From the NCBI GenBank assembly GCA_022818135.1, contig JAFMSR010000028.1, forward strand, positions 661,086 to 725,085: 64,000 nt of DNA. Direction: 5' to 3'. The notes under the pieces were generated by a model, which worked only from the letters and a program-made list of their open reading frames with translations, did not search any database and was not told the origin of the DNA. Below are positions 36,902-48,838 of this stretch, one piece after another. The translations under genes were made by a program, and so were the position numbers. Origin of the DNA: Saxidomus purpurata. Lineage: Eukaryota > Mollusca > Bivalvia > Venerida > Veneridae. Position 1 is the first letter of the stretch. Every line of letters begins with the position of its first letter.

Positions 36902-37298
36902 CTGCAATATAAGAGACGAGTCATATAATGTCGAAATTACAAAATTGATCAGCAAACGTGTAAATGGCAAAACGACACTTTAAACGTACGTTTGATAGCA
37001 TTTGCATACAATTGCATGTACATTCATTGACAGACACTTTTAGGTCCGTGGGCAAAACTAAGTTCTTTGTATTAAAGAACAAAACTCTAAATAAAATAAG
37101 CTATTTAATGTGGTTACGCAAGAAGCTATATGTTTTGAAACTGTCCTGTTCTGTTTCTTTAAAAATTTGATTTGGCTTTGTAAAGCTGGGCGATATAGAA
37201 CATAATGAGGTTGAATTTTATCCCGAAAACCCCTAATACTTCACTCTGATTATTAATTGATATTTCATTTTTTCTATATGAATTGCTTACGTTTTTAC

Positions 37299-37430
37299 CT
37301 TCAACACTTAGATGTCTCATCAATTGCAAATCTATTTGTTCTGCGCACCTGCCACAGAGGAACTGCTTACATTCAGTGCAGGACCATCCCGTGTTAACGG
37401 CACATTTGCAGTAGTCACAATGAAACGGAT
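37299..37430 (-). CDS. zinc-binding (B-box-like) exon Z6
   Basis: The acceptor CAATTTGTAG ends at 37431 and the donor GTAAAA starts at 37298, with 44 codons in phase 1-1. It reads PFHCDYCKCAVNTGWSCTEC, then KQFLCGRCAEQIDLQLMRH. The spacing is C-x2-C-x9-C-x2-C-x4-C-x2-C with a final His, like a B-box in which the first His is replaced by Ile. Its CAEQIDLQLMRH end pairs with Z4 (CAKQLTLKQMPH), defining a second subtype distinct from Z3, Z5 and Z7. Confidence 0.8.
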
Positions 37431-37640
37431 CTACAAATTGACAAAATCATTATTTAAAAACAAAATTGAAATACTGAGGCTTCAGCAAACTTTCATCTCT
37501 AAATGTTGAATTAGTCTGGTAAGATGCTAGGGGACATCGTCGAGACGATAATGCTTATATCTACTTACCGGTATGTGTCTTGACTTTGTTGCATTCACAA
37601 TGCATTTTCAGAGATCCACTTCAAGTTTATGGCGTCAGCA
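37431..37640 (-). other. start of intron between Z5 and Z6
   Basis: No feature seen. The rest of this intron (to 41499) is itemised below. Confidence 0.5.
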
Positions 37641-37647
37641 GACTGAT

Positions 37648-37822
37648 ACAGTAAAGTTCCGCTTTTAAGACTACCCGATATTAAGACCAGCCTCGAAATA
37701 AAGACCAGACATGTCAGAAACAAATGCTCAGTTCCGTAATAAAAAGGTCTCACTAATAAGACTGATTCATTAATGAGACCACTTTTTACTGGTCGTTAGG
37801 GTGGTTTCAGGAACTTTACTGC
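37648..37822. mobile_element. MITE with CAGTAAAGTTCC ends
   Basis: CAGTAAAGTTCC (37648-37659) is mirrored by GGAACTTTACTG near 37811-37822. The interior repeats AAGACCAG/GAGACCA phrases. A 175-bp non-coding element. Confidence 0.7.
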
Positions 37823-38108
37823 CATATATTTCATTTTAGTACCATATGGTCAATGTTTTGCTACTGCTTTTTCATGTAGTATTAAAAAACTATGATTATA
37901 CAGAACAGATAGTTCTGAATAAGCTGAGAGCTATCTACTCGGTCCGTGCTGCTATTTTTATATCCAAATCTGTGATAACGGGTAAGTTGGGTCGGTGACT
38001 GAGGTTTATTTATGACGGTATTTATGCCTACGAATGGCCCAGGAAAATGACATAAATGGTCATTGAAACGATGACGTTTGTGCTGGTTAAGTCATCGCAA
38101 TTGGACGA

Positions 38109-38492
38109 CATTTGTATGCATTGAAAACATTTCCAATTATTTGTTTTGGTTGTTTTAAGTTCATAATTTAAAACGATCTTGTTTGTCGGTGTTTTTGCTA
38201 TTGTTTTCAAAAAACTGTTGGAGTCAACCCATACAATCAATAAATTCATTTGTAGACTGATTGTGATCAAGGGACTTTTAAATACATACTAGGATACGTA
38301 GACTGCCTCCTTCGATGGAAATGTACGTCATTTAGTGAGAACGATGGTTTATTAAAAAACCGCTATGAAGTTTGCCTAACATGAAGCCATTTAGAAGTTT
38401 TAAACTTTGTTAATTATCAAAGCACACCATGTCAGAAAAATACAAACACAACCAAAACAAATAATTGGAAATGTTTTCAATGCATACAAATG
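38109..38492. repeat. perfect 45-bp inverted repeat with 294-bp spacer
   Basis: The 45 bases at 38109-38153 are the exact reverse complement of 38448-38492. No flanking element ends or coding frame explain it. It could be a young foldback insertion or a hairpin-forming transcript segment. Confidence 0.85.
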
Positions 38493-38559
38493 ACGCGGTA
38501 TTGCTGCCTAAGCAGGTTTAAACAGCGCCTGTAGACATTGTAGAATTAAAAAAAAAAAA

Positions 38560-38840
38560 CAGTCACCTTGAGCCCCCCTGCAAAAATTTTATTTTTTGCT
38601 TCAAACAATTTAAAAGTTGAAGAAAAAAATATTGTTTAATCTATTTTTAGTAACACTGACCTTGACCTGAAAAAAAAAACTTTGTTTTGCTTAAAGCAAC
38701 TAAAAACTGAAAAAAAAAATTAAATCAATTTTTAATAACAGTGACCTTGACCCCAAAAACATATTTTTTTGCTAAAAGCAATTTAAAAGCTAAAGAAAAT
38801 AAATATATTTTTAGTAACAGTGACCTTGACCATAATTGAC
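38560..38840 (+). repeat. ~85-bp tandem repeat, about 3.5 units
   Basis: Units contain a T-rich TTTTTGCTT..AAGCAA segment, AAAAACTGAAGAAAAAA, ATCTATTTTTAGTAACA and GTGACCTTGACC. The GTGACCTTGACC phrase recurs near 38655, 38741 and 38819. This resembles a 3' portion of GACCTTGACC-type bivalve repeats. Confidence 0.6.
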
Positions 38841-39884
38841 CTACACACCAAGTTTCATTGCAATTGGTCACTCTTACTAAAGTTATTGAACGGAAACCAA
38901 TGTTTGACGCCCACCCGCCCGACATACGACATCGGCATTTTAATAAGTATTTTTTTTAAAACCTGCTTTATAAAAGAAAATCTTAATTATAAGCCAAATC
39001 TCCGCATACACAATATTCGCTAATTTGCTTTAAAATGGAATGCATTGGTAAAGTTGTAATAAAATTGGCTTTTTGTAAAGAAATCTTTTGAAAAAGGAAA
39101 TTCGCCAATCAGCTGGGATAGTGGTGCAACTCAAAGTGCATGCTCCCTGTCCATCTGATTAAGCACATGAAATCCGCAATTCCCTTTTGTAACTTTAATT
39201 GCTGCAATTTATAGAAAAAAACTCCTTTTCAATCATTGCCCTCTCGTCCTAACTGAATTCAGTCTGTTCTTAGATTTGTGTGCACTTTGGAGGAAAAAAA
39301 AGCTAGATAACAAAATAGCAGAACGATATCAAGACAGGTAATGCAAAAATATATTCCAGATTTCACTGCTAACTCTATCTGACCCATGTGAAATACCGTA
39401 TTGGTACTGTCCATCTACATTTTCGTACATGTCATACACTTTCAAGACTCGTGTTCGAACACCTATAAAGGTTTGTAACAAGTGGTATTAAGCTAGCAAT
39501 TAACAGACCGGCTTTTGATGCTCTGACTGACTAACAGTATTACATAAATCATTATTCTAACAAAACTCGAAGTCATTTATTCCCAAATCCGTACATAGCA
39601 GTTACAACGTCGAACTTTTTACGTCGAATTTTATATCAGTTTGTAGCACTTATTAAAAGCTTCAAGAAAATGTTCGTAGGCTGGTTACATATTTCACATG
39701 AAAAACGCTAAAACGTAAAAGCGTGTTGACAACGTAGTGAAGCGCGCCGGTTAACAAGTGTGTCAGTAGCCATGTTTGAGGGACTACTGCAGAAAACGTG
39801 TACTAATGTAGTACATCACTAATGATTACTTCCTGTTTTGTTACCATGAAAATACTTTGGATTTTACAGTTGTGCACATTTTGT

Positions 39885-39945
39885 ACCATGTCGCAGTGGT
39901 AAAGCGTCCGCTTTGAGATCAAGAAGTCCTGGGTTCAAAAATTAA
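39885..39945 (+). mobile_element. tRNA-like SINE fragment
   Basis: CATGTCGCAGTGGTAAAGCG and TCCTGGGTTCAAA resemble A and B boxes. No recognisable body or tail was found. Confidence 0.4.
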
Positions 39946-40484
39946 TATTTTATTTAGTAATTAAAGTGAAATACATGCAAATTTATGTCATTTTGCGAGT
40001 TCTGAGAACTGTGTCTTATTATTCCTTAATTTTAGCATACTTGGAAATATAAAAGTTGACCTTGATCATTTTTAAAAGTTCAATATCTCAAAAAGTGGAA
40101 GGTAATACATTTTCATTCTTTCTTATGTTGCAGTTCATATATTACAAATAAACGTTGCATACTGTAATCAGTAGTGATGTCTCTACTCCGAATCTTGTGC
40201 TACACTCTTGTAATTCTATATTTATGAAATGTCTAAGGATAAAATTAGGTAAATTGTTCCCCCTATATTTTGTTTTTATTGCATATGTTTGTTACCAGCG
40301 TTAAACTTGTAATACATGTTTTGTAATTCTACACTGCTTGCAGTACTTTCTGGAACCTAGAACAAAAACAAATATACACATATTTTTGCAAAATTAATTA
40401 TTTTAACTTTGTACATGGTAATTTCAAATAATGCCAGTATTTCTTAAGTTGGGGTGGGGCAGCAAAAAAGATACAACTTTTTAA

Positions 40485-41056
40485 CAAGAGCCATGGTTAA
40501 TCCTCCCGCCGGGAAGAAGTTACCTGAAGGTTGTACTTTCGTACATTTTACTTGGTGAGAGGAAATCCTTAAAAAGCCGTATAGTTATGGTCATGCTGAG
40601 TACAGTTTTCAAGTAAGTGGAAAAGAATAAGGCAATGAAGAGAAGGTTTGCAAAATTATATTAATGTTCATTATCAGTATAGGTATGATATTTTTCTATT
40701 TGACTAAAAGTAAGCAAGGTAGAGTTATTGTTCTTGCATACTGCACTTCCTACCAATGTGCTATGTCAGTGTATTAAGTTTGAAGAAAATCCCTCAAGTA
40801 CTTTTGGAGTTATGCTCCAGAATTTCTTTTTCAAGTAAATCTGATAAAGGGGAATAACTCTAAAAGTAGACAAGGTAGAGTTATTGTTTTTACACACTGC
40901 ACTTCCTCCCAATGTGCTCTGTCAGTGTATGAAGTTTGAAGAAAATCGCTCAAATACTTTTGGAGTTATGCTCCGGACAATAATGGGACGGACGCCCGGA
41001 CGGACGGACAGAGACCATTTCTAATATCCCCTTCGCCTTTGGCTGGGGGATAAATT
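40485..41056 (+). mobile_element. AACAAGAG-type element with ~160-bp tandem core
   Basis: It starts AACAAGAGCCATGG. Two copies of a unit (about 40700-40820 and 40862-40985) share AAGGTAGAGTTATTG and GCACTTCCTxCCAATGTGCT. It then has a CGGACGGACGGAC run (40989-41010) and a terminal CCCCTTCGCCTTTGGCTGGGGGATAA-like hairpin. The architecture is the same as the element at 11.2-12.2 kb. Confidence 0.65.
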
Positions 41057-41499
41057 AAACGGTAAAATGCATTTAAATGTTGCACACGAGTCAGTTAACA
41101 TATGTATGTTATGAAAATATTAAGTTTATCAAGGTTTAAAATACTGCCAATTAGGAATGTACTACATACATGTCTCCAATTTGGGAAGCAAATTCGAGAA
41201 GTAAATTTCAGGCGCAATCTTTATTAATAGTTATTTCGAATTGAAAAAGGAGCATTCTACACTAACTGGCACATTATCTCTGTGTTTAGTACCAAAGAGC
41301 TAACTATTTTCATTTGAAACCGAACGACTAGATGATTTTCAAGACACTGTAAGATTCATTTTAAGTTTGAATGAACTACCATGGATGTATATTCGGATAA
41401 AGGATTCCTTTTTCATCCTGACTACCAATTGGGTAAGTATTATTAAGAGTATATTTCAGGCGAAGTATAATAATTAAATACCTTCCATTGTGTGTTCAC

Positions 41500-41631
41500 C
41501 TGTTTTATTCGGGTGCGCCATATATTTCAACTTGTGTCGTATAGCACAGGAATCACAATAGCTTTGTTTGGAGGCAGTAAAAAGCATCCCTTTGGCGCAG
41601 TCTGTGTTGCTTTCTTGTTTATTTCGCAAAT
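41500..41631 (-). CDS. degenerate zinc-binding exon Z5
   Basis: The acceptor CTGTAAATTGAC-side reads TCAATTTACAG and ends at 41632. The donor GTGAAC starts at 41499, giving 44 codons in phase 1-1. It reads LRNKQESNTDCAKGM, then SYCDSCAIRHKLKYMAHPNK. Only the last Cys pair and the H-x6-H pair (CDSC-x3-H-x6-H) survive from the B-box pattern, and the first CxxC is gone. The CAIRHKLKYMAH end aligns with CARRHALKTMGH of Z3, so homology is clear even though full zinc coordination is unlikely. The frame happens to run open upstream through the acceptor, which is coincidental. Confidence 0.65.
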
Positions 41632-43010
41632 CTGTAAATTGACAGGAAGATGTACATGCAAAACTAGAAACAGGAGTTTGGCTTGGCAACAATGCAATCA
41701 TGTTTGACCAGTATATAGATAAACAAAGCACCATTGCATACTTCAAAGATAGTTTGGCTATATCAATGGTATGCACATGTTCGTAATTATTGCAGGTGAG
41801 GTAGAAAGGACACGTATTCAAAACCTGGTGTCTAAGTTGTCTTGTCAATGGGCTTGGTCTTGAAACAGTATGTCCAGGTGGAGTGAAATTTTCGCTAAAC
41901 TTTACTTTCTTATTGTGGCTAATGTCGGCCAATTTAGCCCTGTAACTCTGTTGCACAACGATGACAAAACGTTACTTTGAACGTTGCTTGTCATTCGTTA
42001 GCGACCAAAAAGGCAGAGGGACAGTTGTAAAATGTGTCTTTGCATCGATGGCATAATGACAGAACTAATAATACAGCCTTTGTAGGTCTTACGTTCTGTC
42101 ATGTCGTCAATTTCTCGCAAAAACAATATAACGCCATTTTGGCGGTTTAGGTCGGTATTTTGTTCTGCGCTGTATTGTACGAAGTACTTTGTCAGTTGAT
42201 AGTTGTGATTGTAGATTCAGACGTTTGTTCTGCTGTGAAAACCCAATAATTATAGCTGATAAATTACTGAAAAATTTTGACATATTTTAAAAATATAAAA
42301 TTTCACTGTCTATAAAGAATTAGATATTTAAGATACAGCGCCTACATAAGAAATGCTAGAATCAGTCAATTTACCCTACATTTCACATTTCACCGTGCTG
42401 TTGTTAAAATTTCAAATCAAAATCAGCACAACTTTTAAAAATATTTTTTTTCGACTACAATTTCGTAGTAGACCACGACTGATTGTTTCATTATCAGATT
42501 TAAGTTTTGAGCTGTAATGCTCACTAGCAATGTTAAGAATAACACTTTTCGATAGTATTTACTTGCTTTCAAGTACTTGGTTTGTTAAATGGGGTAACTA
42601 GACTACATAAAGAACAAGATGTTACAACTTTGCACCACCAAGAGGTGGCACCAATGTAGCTGAGTTGGTGGTAGGAACTGGAGACGGAGTCAATGCTCAT
42701 TAATTTATTTAGACATTAAAGTGCGTATAAAAGCACATCGTAGGTCGTTTCAATGACAACGTAGTTCGAACTTTTATCTTCCTATTATTCGCCTAAATAG
42801 TCAGTTTGTCTATGTGACTAACATACGTTTCTTCAGTTACTGCGAATATACAGTAACATCAAATGACATAACTTTTTACGCAAGGCAATGTTATGCCTTG
42901 CAATATTTCTGCGGAATATAGGACTAAATATCAACTATTATTTTGAATCGGCCCGACTCATGTCGGCAACTTATTAACTTCCTCTGAAAAAAGGCCTGGG
43001 TACCTTAAGG
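41632..43010 (-). other. intron, 5' of Z5
   Basis: No exon or recognisable repeat seen. Confidence 0.45.
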
Positions 43011-43013
43011 TAT

Positions 43014-43345
43014 AACAAGAGCACCGCCTGCGGGTGCCTGACGCTCGTCCACTTAGCTTCCAAGCGAGAAATTTACAAAATGAAGAAATGCGTAGCCTCC
43101 GAAAAATGACGTAATTATTCGAGCAAACAGTTACTCTATCTGATTTGTATCAAGGCACGTTGATTGACAGTCCTCCCGCCCAGCAATATCGTGTGACCAA
43201 ACAAAATAGGTTTGATCACTTTGTTTGGTCGCGACCTCAAACTTTTTTTTACTGTAGCTGATTGTTAGTAGTCCGCCGATGAAAAAACAGTGGGCGTTGC
43301 TACAGTATAGCTTTAAATGTGTACGTGTCAGAAAAAGAATCACTT
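43014..43345 (+). repeat. AACAAGAGCACCG-type dispersed repeat
   Basis: It begins AACAAGAGCACCGCCTGCGGG and TGCCTGACGCTCG, a start shared with other AACAAGAG elements here. The 3' limit is uncertain. The minus frame 43131-43343 lies inside it and is ignored. Confidence 0.5.
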
Positions 43346-43844
43346 ACCAGAAATCAAGTGATGTATACAAACACTAAAAACGTAACTCCCAAAATGTTCT
43401 CAACTCCAAAATATTTAATTCCGAAATTCATTGTGCTTGTCAACACCACAGGTTTTAAAATTAGGTTATTGTTTGAATTAGGCATAAAATGAGAGATAAA
43501 AACATGCCACGTACACATACACTGTATTCCACAGCTAATGTTCAGAAGGTGTCAAAACTTAAAGCTGCTTAGGGTAGTGTAGTGCAGATTTCGGCAAAGA
43601 TCAAAGCTGTCAAATTTTAAATGAGTGTTTTAGATATTAACAACAAAATGTGTAGAAAGAAACTCAATACATGTACATTTGTACTTGTTTGCTTTCTGGG
43701 ATGTTCTGTACAAATCATGTACCGGATCAAGTGAATTTATTGTTTAATTTGTTTTTGACCTGCCGATGGAGACTTTTTAAAAGTATTCTTGTAAACCAAA
43801 AAGCAGTATGTCTATGCAATAAAAAAATCTGAAAAGTGTTTTCA

Positions 43845-44230
43845 GATAGGTCATGTTCTCTATTGCAGATAGATCACAGTCTAAGCTACGCCTCCACACA
43901 AAGTTCAAATTATCAGAAAAACAGTACAGTGTTTTCCTATACAGTAGCGATGATACAAGTAATAGATAGAGTAAAGTTTGCGAGAATAATTATGTTATTT
44001 CGAGGAGGCGTAGAAATAACCTATTATTCGAGTCAACAGTAATCTATTTTGTATTATGGCACATTTGTTCTGTTGCGCTATTGTAACTCTTCTCTAATGT
44101 AGATATATCATGTGTTCTATTACAGATATATCACAGTTAAACTCCGCCCCCATACACAGTGCACATTATCAGAAATACAGTACAGTTTTTTTCCTATAGA
44201 TGTGTGCAGTAGCCATAATACAAGTTAATT
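43845..44230 (+). repeat. ~110-bp direct duplication, 260 bp apart
   Basis: 43850-43965 and 44110-44225 share CATGT(G)TTCTATTxCAGATA, ATCACAGT, ATTATCAGAAA and CAGTACAGT. The copies are diverged. No coding signal. Confidence 0.55.
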
Positions 44231-44265
44231 TGTTGATGGTACATGCAAATATGTACTATTCAATT

Positions 44266-44560
44266 AACAAGAGGGCCATGATGGCTCTATATTGCTCACC
44301 CGTGTACCATTGCACTTAGGAAGTCACTGGTTGCTAAGGGAATCACTGGTTACTACGGAAAAGTCAGTGATTGCCAAATACAACTGTTGTTAGTTCCTCA
44401 GGACGTCAATGATTTCTAAGGAAGTCACTGGTAGCAAAATGATGCTAAAGGTTGATAAGGAAATCACTTATTGCTAGGGGATAAATACCAATTATCTAAG
44501 CTGTATGCATTGTGGTTTTTGCTGAGAAGATTTTAAAAGTGTTTCTATAAACAAATTATG
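44266..44560 (+). mobile_element. AACAAGAGGGCCATGA element, copy 1
   Basis: It starts AACAAGAGGGCCATGATGGC and GCTCACCCG. Short units like GAAGTCACTGGTTGCTAAGG follow. The same structure is expanded at 58381-58880. Confidence 0.65.
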
Positions 44561-45149
44561 TAAAGCAAGTGACACCGGACGGGGCCAGTATTGACCCCAT
44601 GGGCAATATTTGAACATACTTGCTAGAGACCCATTAGACAATAATACATACTGCACATCTAAGCTCTATTCCTTATGTAAAATCAAGTGTCATGATTTGT
44701 AAAATCTTGGCAGAGGTCCACTAGGCAATTCTACTTGCAAAATATAAAAGCTCTAGGCATTGTCGTTATAGGACACTAGATCTTTAAAAAAAATCCTATT
44801 TGGTGACAAAGCAACCAGAGTTGTTCATGGAATGGAATTCTTTGCACAATTCAGTTGAGCTTCATACATGGAATATCCCTGCCGAGTTGCATAATAATTG
44901 AGTACTCTCGCTACTTGTGTCAATACAGCGACGACATTCACTCATAGGGGATCAGCTGTTATGTACAAAGAATGGTAGAGTGATCTCTCTTCATTAAGAA
45001 TGGGCCCTAGCACATTCTCTGCGCTAGAATTGTATCGTTTATGCCAAACTTATAGACAATAAACGAGACATTGAAGTTACTTGCACATGTAGTAATAGAT
45101 GTATTGGCTTTTGATTTGTCGTATATGGTTTTCACCTAACACATGTAAT

Positions 45150-45535
45150 TTAAAAGTGTCCAAAAGAAATGCAACAAGGCTACATGTTGTATTTGCATAT
45201 TTATACATGCATGCCTTTACTTCTCATTTAAAATTCATTATTTGGTAGTAAGCACATAGCATTCACCACTATACACTTGTCATTTCAAAATGTCCAACAG
45301 AAATGCAACAAGGATATCTGCATATTATTCATACATATATGCTTGCACTTTTCATTTGTAATTCATCATTTTGTAGTAAGCAGATTGCATTTACCATTAT
45401 CCGCTTGTCATTAAAACTGTCCAACAGAAATGCAATAAGGCTATATGGAAAAGTATACATGCATGCACATGTCGTTTTTCATAAAGCATTCGGAAGTAAG
45501 CGTGTTGTAATTTTTACATAAATAATCTTCAATAG
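45150..45535 (+). repeat. ~130-bp tandem repeat, three units
   Basis: The anchor GTCCAACAGAAATGCAACAAGG (with variants) starts at 45158, 45292 and 45419. Units also share CATGCATG/ATATATGC, TGTAGTAAGC and CGCTTGTCATT phrases. Coding frames over it are incidental. Confidence 0.65.
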
Positions 45536-46924
45536 AATATGCTGTGTATTGTTTTGTTTTTTGGATTTCACATAATGCTATTTACTGCTTCTAACATTCG
45601 TTTTCCAGTTAGCTATCGCAGTAACATAAAAACACTGTTAAAATTATTAATGGACTAGTAACAGATGTAACGAACACAAAATATAAATCGCTCTAAATGT
45701 GGGTACTCCGGCTGTATAAATTGAGAAATTGAGAAATTTTGGAAATATTTTTAAGATTTTTGGATGGATATCTTTGGCTTTGTATTTATTATTGTTTCTA
45801 ATAACATATGCTTTTGTTGTATACCGACATTAACTGAAAACACTTTAGCTTGAGAGCAACTTTGAAATGTCGAATGAGGCAACCTACCGTTAACTGGTTA
45901 CATGTTGATAACTGAAAAAAATATTAAAGATTTTGATCTCTACTGAAGTAAAATGAGCATTGGCCCCGCCTCAAGTTCTTAGCTCCACCTACGTAACATT
46001 AGTGTCACCTCTATTTGTTAAACGGATGATTGTACGGGTGATTACAGTCAACAACCAACTTATATTTTTGCTAACTTAACAGACTTCTTAATAAAATCCG
46101 AATTGTCTCTGTGAACTCCTCTATTTGCAATGAATCAGGCAACTATGAACTTTCGTTTTGAATCATCCCAGAGTGACATATTTTCAAAGGTCTCACTTAA
46201 ATGAATCTACTATTCTTAAAATCGACGAAGACATTTAAAAGGTATAATCATTAATTAATGAAACGCATTGTCCATGTTTCTTGAAATTAAATCCTAAACT
46301 TTCTAATAGAGAGTACAGAATGAATTCAAGGACCTTTTTGAAATTTTGATCAACAGGAATTTCACAAAGATAGCTTGTGTTCTGACCCAGTTTCATTTAA
46401 ACCATATAATAATATCATATCACTTGGTATGAAGATCAAACAATTGAAAATAAACAAATTTGGTTAAAAAAAGTTCTTAAGCATTTAAGAAGCCATTAAG
46501 AAGCGTGTGTATTTTTTAGCTTTAAAATGGATTTTTTTAGAAATGCAGCGAAACAAAAGAAATATTTCAAATCTATTCTTTGAGTAATAAAACCCATTTT
46601 TATGAATATTGGTTTCGCACAGCATATGAATATACAAAAACACGCATGACTGAAACATAAGAGGTGCAACCGTAATGTGATGAAAAGCCTTATAAAGCTT
46701 TAGCTAGAACTACCACTTAAGGTAATTAATTCCCCCGTCGTGGCTTGGAAACAGTAATGGAAATATGAATACCTAAAAAATGTTTCAAATTAACAGATTG
46801 CCTTTCCATCCAGAGGTTGCTGAGGAATAGCCTGACAAAAGTTCCTATGTAACTCTACACTAATATAAACATCAAATGGCTAAAACTTAACGAAAGGTTG
46901 CCGAGAATATACACAAAAAGGCTT

Positions 46925-47197
46925 CAGTGGTGTTTTTGCCACTGACCGTTCCAAGGCGGTGCCCCACTGTGTTCCTTTAATTGTTCGTTTTGTCCTCGGT
47001 GTGTTTGCTTTGTATGCTGGTGTGTGTTGGTGGTGGTGTGTGTGTGTGTGTGCGTGGTTGTGTGTGTCGTGTGTGTGTGCGTGTGTGTGTGTGTGTGTTG
47101 GTGGTGTGCACTTCTGGGTGCTGTGGGGTTCGTTTTGGGGAGGCTGCGTTTTTGGTACGTGGCATTCCCTGTTTGATATTATTTTTGTTTTTTTCAG
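46925..47197 (+). mobile_element. dispersed element with TG microsatellite, copy 2
   Basis: Nearly identical to 7515-7781 over both flanks of the TG tract (47035-47099). It is inserted directly before a unit beginning TACTTAAGGAGTTATGGCCC of another repeat. Confidence 0.75.
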
Positions 47198-47466
47198 TAC
47201 TTAAGGAGTTATGGCCCGGAAAAGAAAATTCAATAAAGGAAGATGATTAAAAAATAGAACAACCTACAGTCAAGGTCTTTGTACACTTTACTTTCTCTTA
47301 ATGTCCTCTGTCTGTGTGTAAAGTTTAAATAAATGCCCTTGAATACTTTTATAGTTATGCTCCGGACAAAAGCGTGACGCACGCACGCACGCACGCACGC
47401 ACTCACATACACACGGAGGGAGCCCATTACCATACATTTTACCTCCGCCTTGGCGGGGAATAATAA
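47198..47466 (+). mobile_element. microsatellite-bearing element 3' part
   Basis: It carries CTTTTATAGTTATGCTCCGG, a (CGCA)n run (47377-47400) and a terminal CCGCC-TT-GGCGG hairpin followed by AATAATAA. It shares the GTTATGCTCCGGACAA phrase with the element at 40.5-41.06 kb, so they are related. Confidence 0.65.
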
Positions 47467-47909
47467 AAAGAAGGCAATATATGGCTACGTTTTTTGGTCC
47501 GGACATGAACATAGAACAAAGGGAAATAATTCGATTAGGCAAAGTAAAGTTATTGTTCTTAGGCTTTGCAATTAACTTTATTATGCTCGGGACAGTCAGA
47601 CTGACGAGTCAATTCCTATATATTCTGGGTAATCAAAATCAAAAGGCCGTAAAATATTATTCAAGTGCAATATGTCGACATCATAGCCAAACAGGCTTTG
47701 TACAGTATCAATCAATCCTGTAAATTTCATTGATTTCAAGTCAGTAGTTGCTGTCAAAACGAGCGGACAAAAGGTGCATGGACGGAATGACGGGTGGTCA
47801 AGGTGTCTCCAGTATACATGTATCCCTGTTAAACTTGGTTTACAGGAATATAATAAAATGCATTTCAGAATCAGTTTATGAAATTAATTTTACCTTTTCA
47901 GACACTTAC

Positions 47910-48038
47910 CTCCATGTTTAGAATGTGGCATTTGTTTCAATGTCAGTTGCTTCGCACAGTTCATATAAAAATGGTGTTTACATTGTGCACAAAACCCTCC
48001 GTTGTTAAGTACTGATTTGCAATATACGCAATAACTAT
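47910..48038 (-). CDS. zinc-binding (B-box-like) exon Z4
   Basis: The acceptor TTCAATCTACAG ends at 48039 and the donor GTAAGTG starts at 47909, with 43 codons in phase 1-1. It reads SYCVYCKSVLNNGGFCAQCK, then HHFYMNCAKQLTLKQMPHSK. The pattern is C-x2-C-x9-C-x2-C-x4-[Y]-x2-C, so the first Cys of the third pair is Tyr. The CAKQLTLKQMPH ending matches the Z6 subtype. The retained ligands could still bind one zinc. Confidence 0.8.
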
Positions 48039-48312
48039 CTGTAGATTGAAAAAAGAATTTCTTATTAAGCAATTTTCTGTATATGTGACTGATTGCTTCA
48101 GAAGGATTTTTATTACTTTTAAAAAAGCCAAACTGTTCGTATTAAATTGAAAATTCTATCTTGCAATATCGAATAGATAAATAAAAAGACTTCATTTTTA
48201 TAAATTAATTATAGTATGATTGGTTGATGTTTTGGATGCTGTTTTGAAATTGTAATAGTTCCCGAAGCACGTAGACAGGTCTTTCTAAAACGAGTCATGT
48301 TTCCTATTTAAT

Positions 48313-48838
48313 ACGAGGGCTGTTCAATAAGTGTTGCAATTTTTGGTACGAAATCCCTAATTTCCATGCTTTTCCCATGAAAATCATTTTATAGTGTGGT
48401 TCAATTCATTGGCTACCTGTTGATATAACATACTTTGAAATCGGTCTATTGGTTTTTATTTTACAGTCATTTAAAGTGAGTGCACTCGTACTCGCTGTGT
48501 TTGTCATGGCAAAAGAAATAAGTAAAGAAATAAGAGGGTATATAAAAACCCGTTTTAAAATAGGGAAACGTGCCAAAGCAATATTTGATGAATTTCGTGT
48601 TGCATATTAACATCGCATTGTGTCCTATTCAACAGTTTCGATGGTTTAAGCGATTTAAAAGTGGGATTGAGTCAGTTGAAAGTGCCCCAAGGCAAGGAAG
48701 GCCACCTTGTGCAATTGTCAGTCAAATAATCCAAAAATTACAAACTCTTCTAAAAAGGATGCACGTTTGACAAGCGTCAGATAGCTAAGGCTGTCGGCAT
48801 TTCGACAGGATCAGTTTTTACGATCTTTGAAGTAGGGT
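48313..48838 (+). pseudogene. truncated mariner transposon (N-terminal transposase)
   Basis: The left terminal inverted repeat ACGAGGGCTGTTCAATAAGT follows TA at 48312-48313. A start codon at 48507 opens MAKEISKEIRGYIKTRF, which ends in a stop after FDEFRVAY. In another frame the HTH region RWFKRFKSGIESVESAPRQG follows, then AKAVGISTGSVFTIF in a third. These are the paired helix-turn-helix blocks of mariner-family transposases. The copy is cut at about 48838 by a different repeat, so the DDD catalytic domain and right end are missing. Confidence 0.8.

Noticed and set aside
41632..41956. Extended 160-codon minus frame that includes zinc exon Z5
   Set aside because: Only the 3' part after the acceptor at 41632 matches the zinc-exon pattern. 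The upstream part is an intron frame that stays open by chance.
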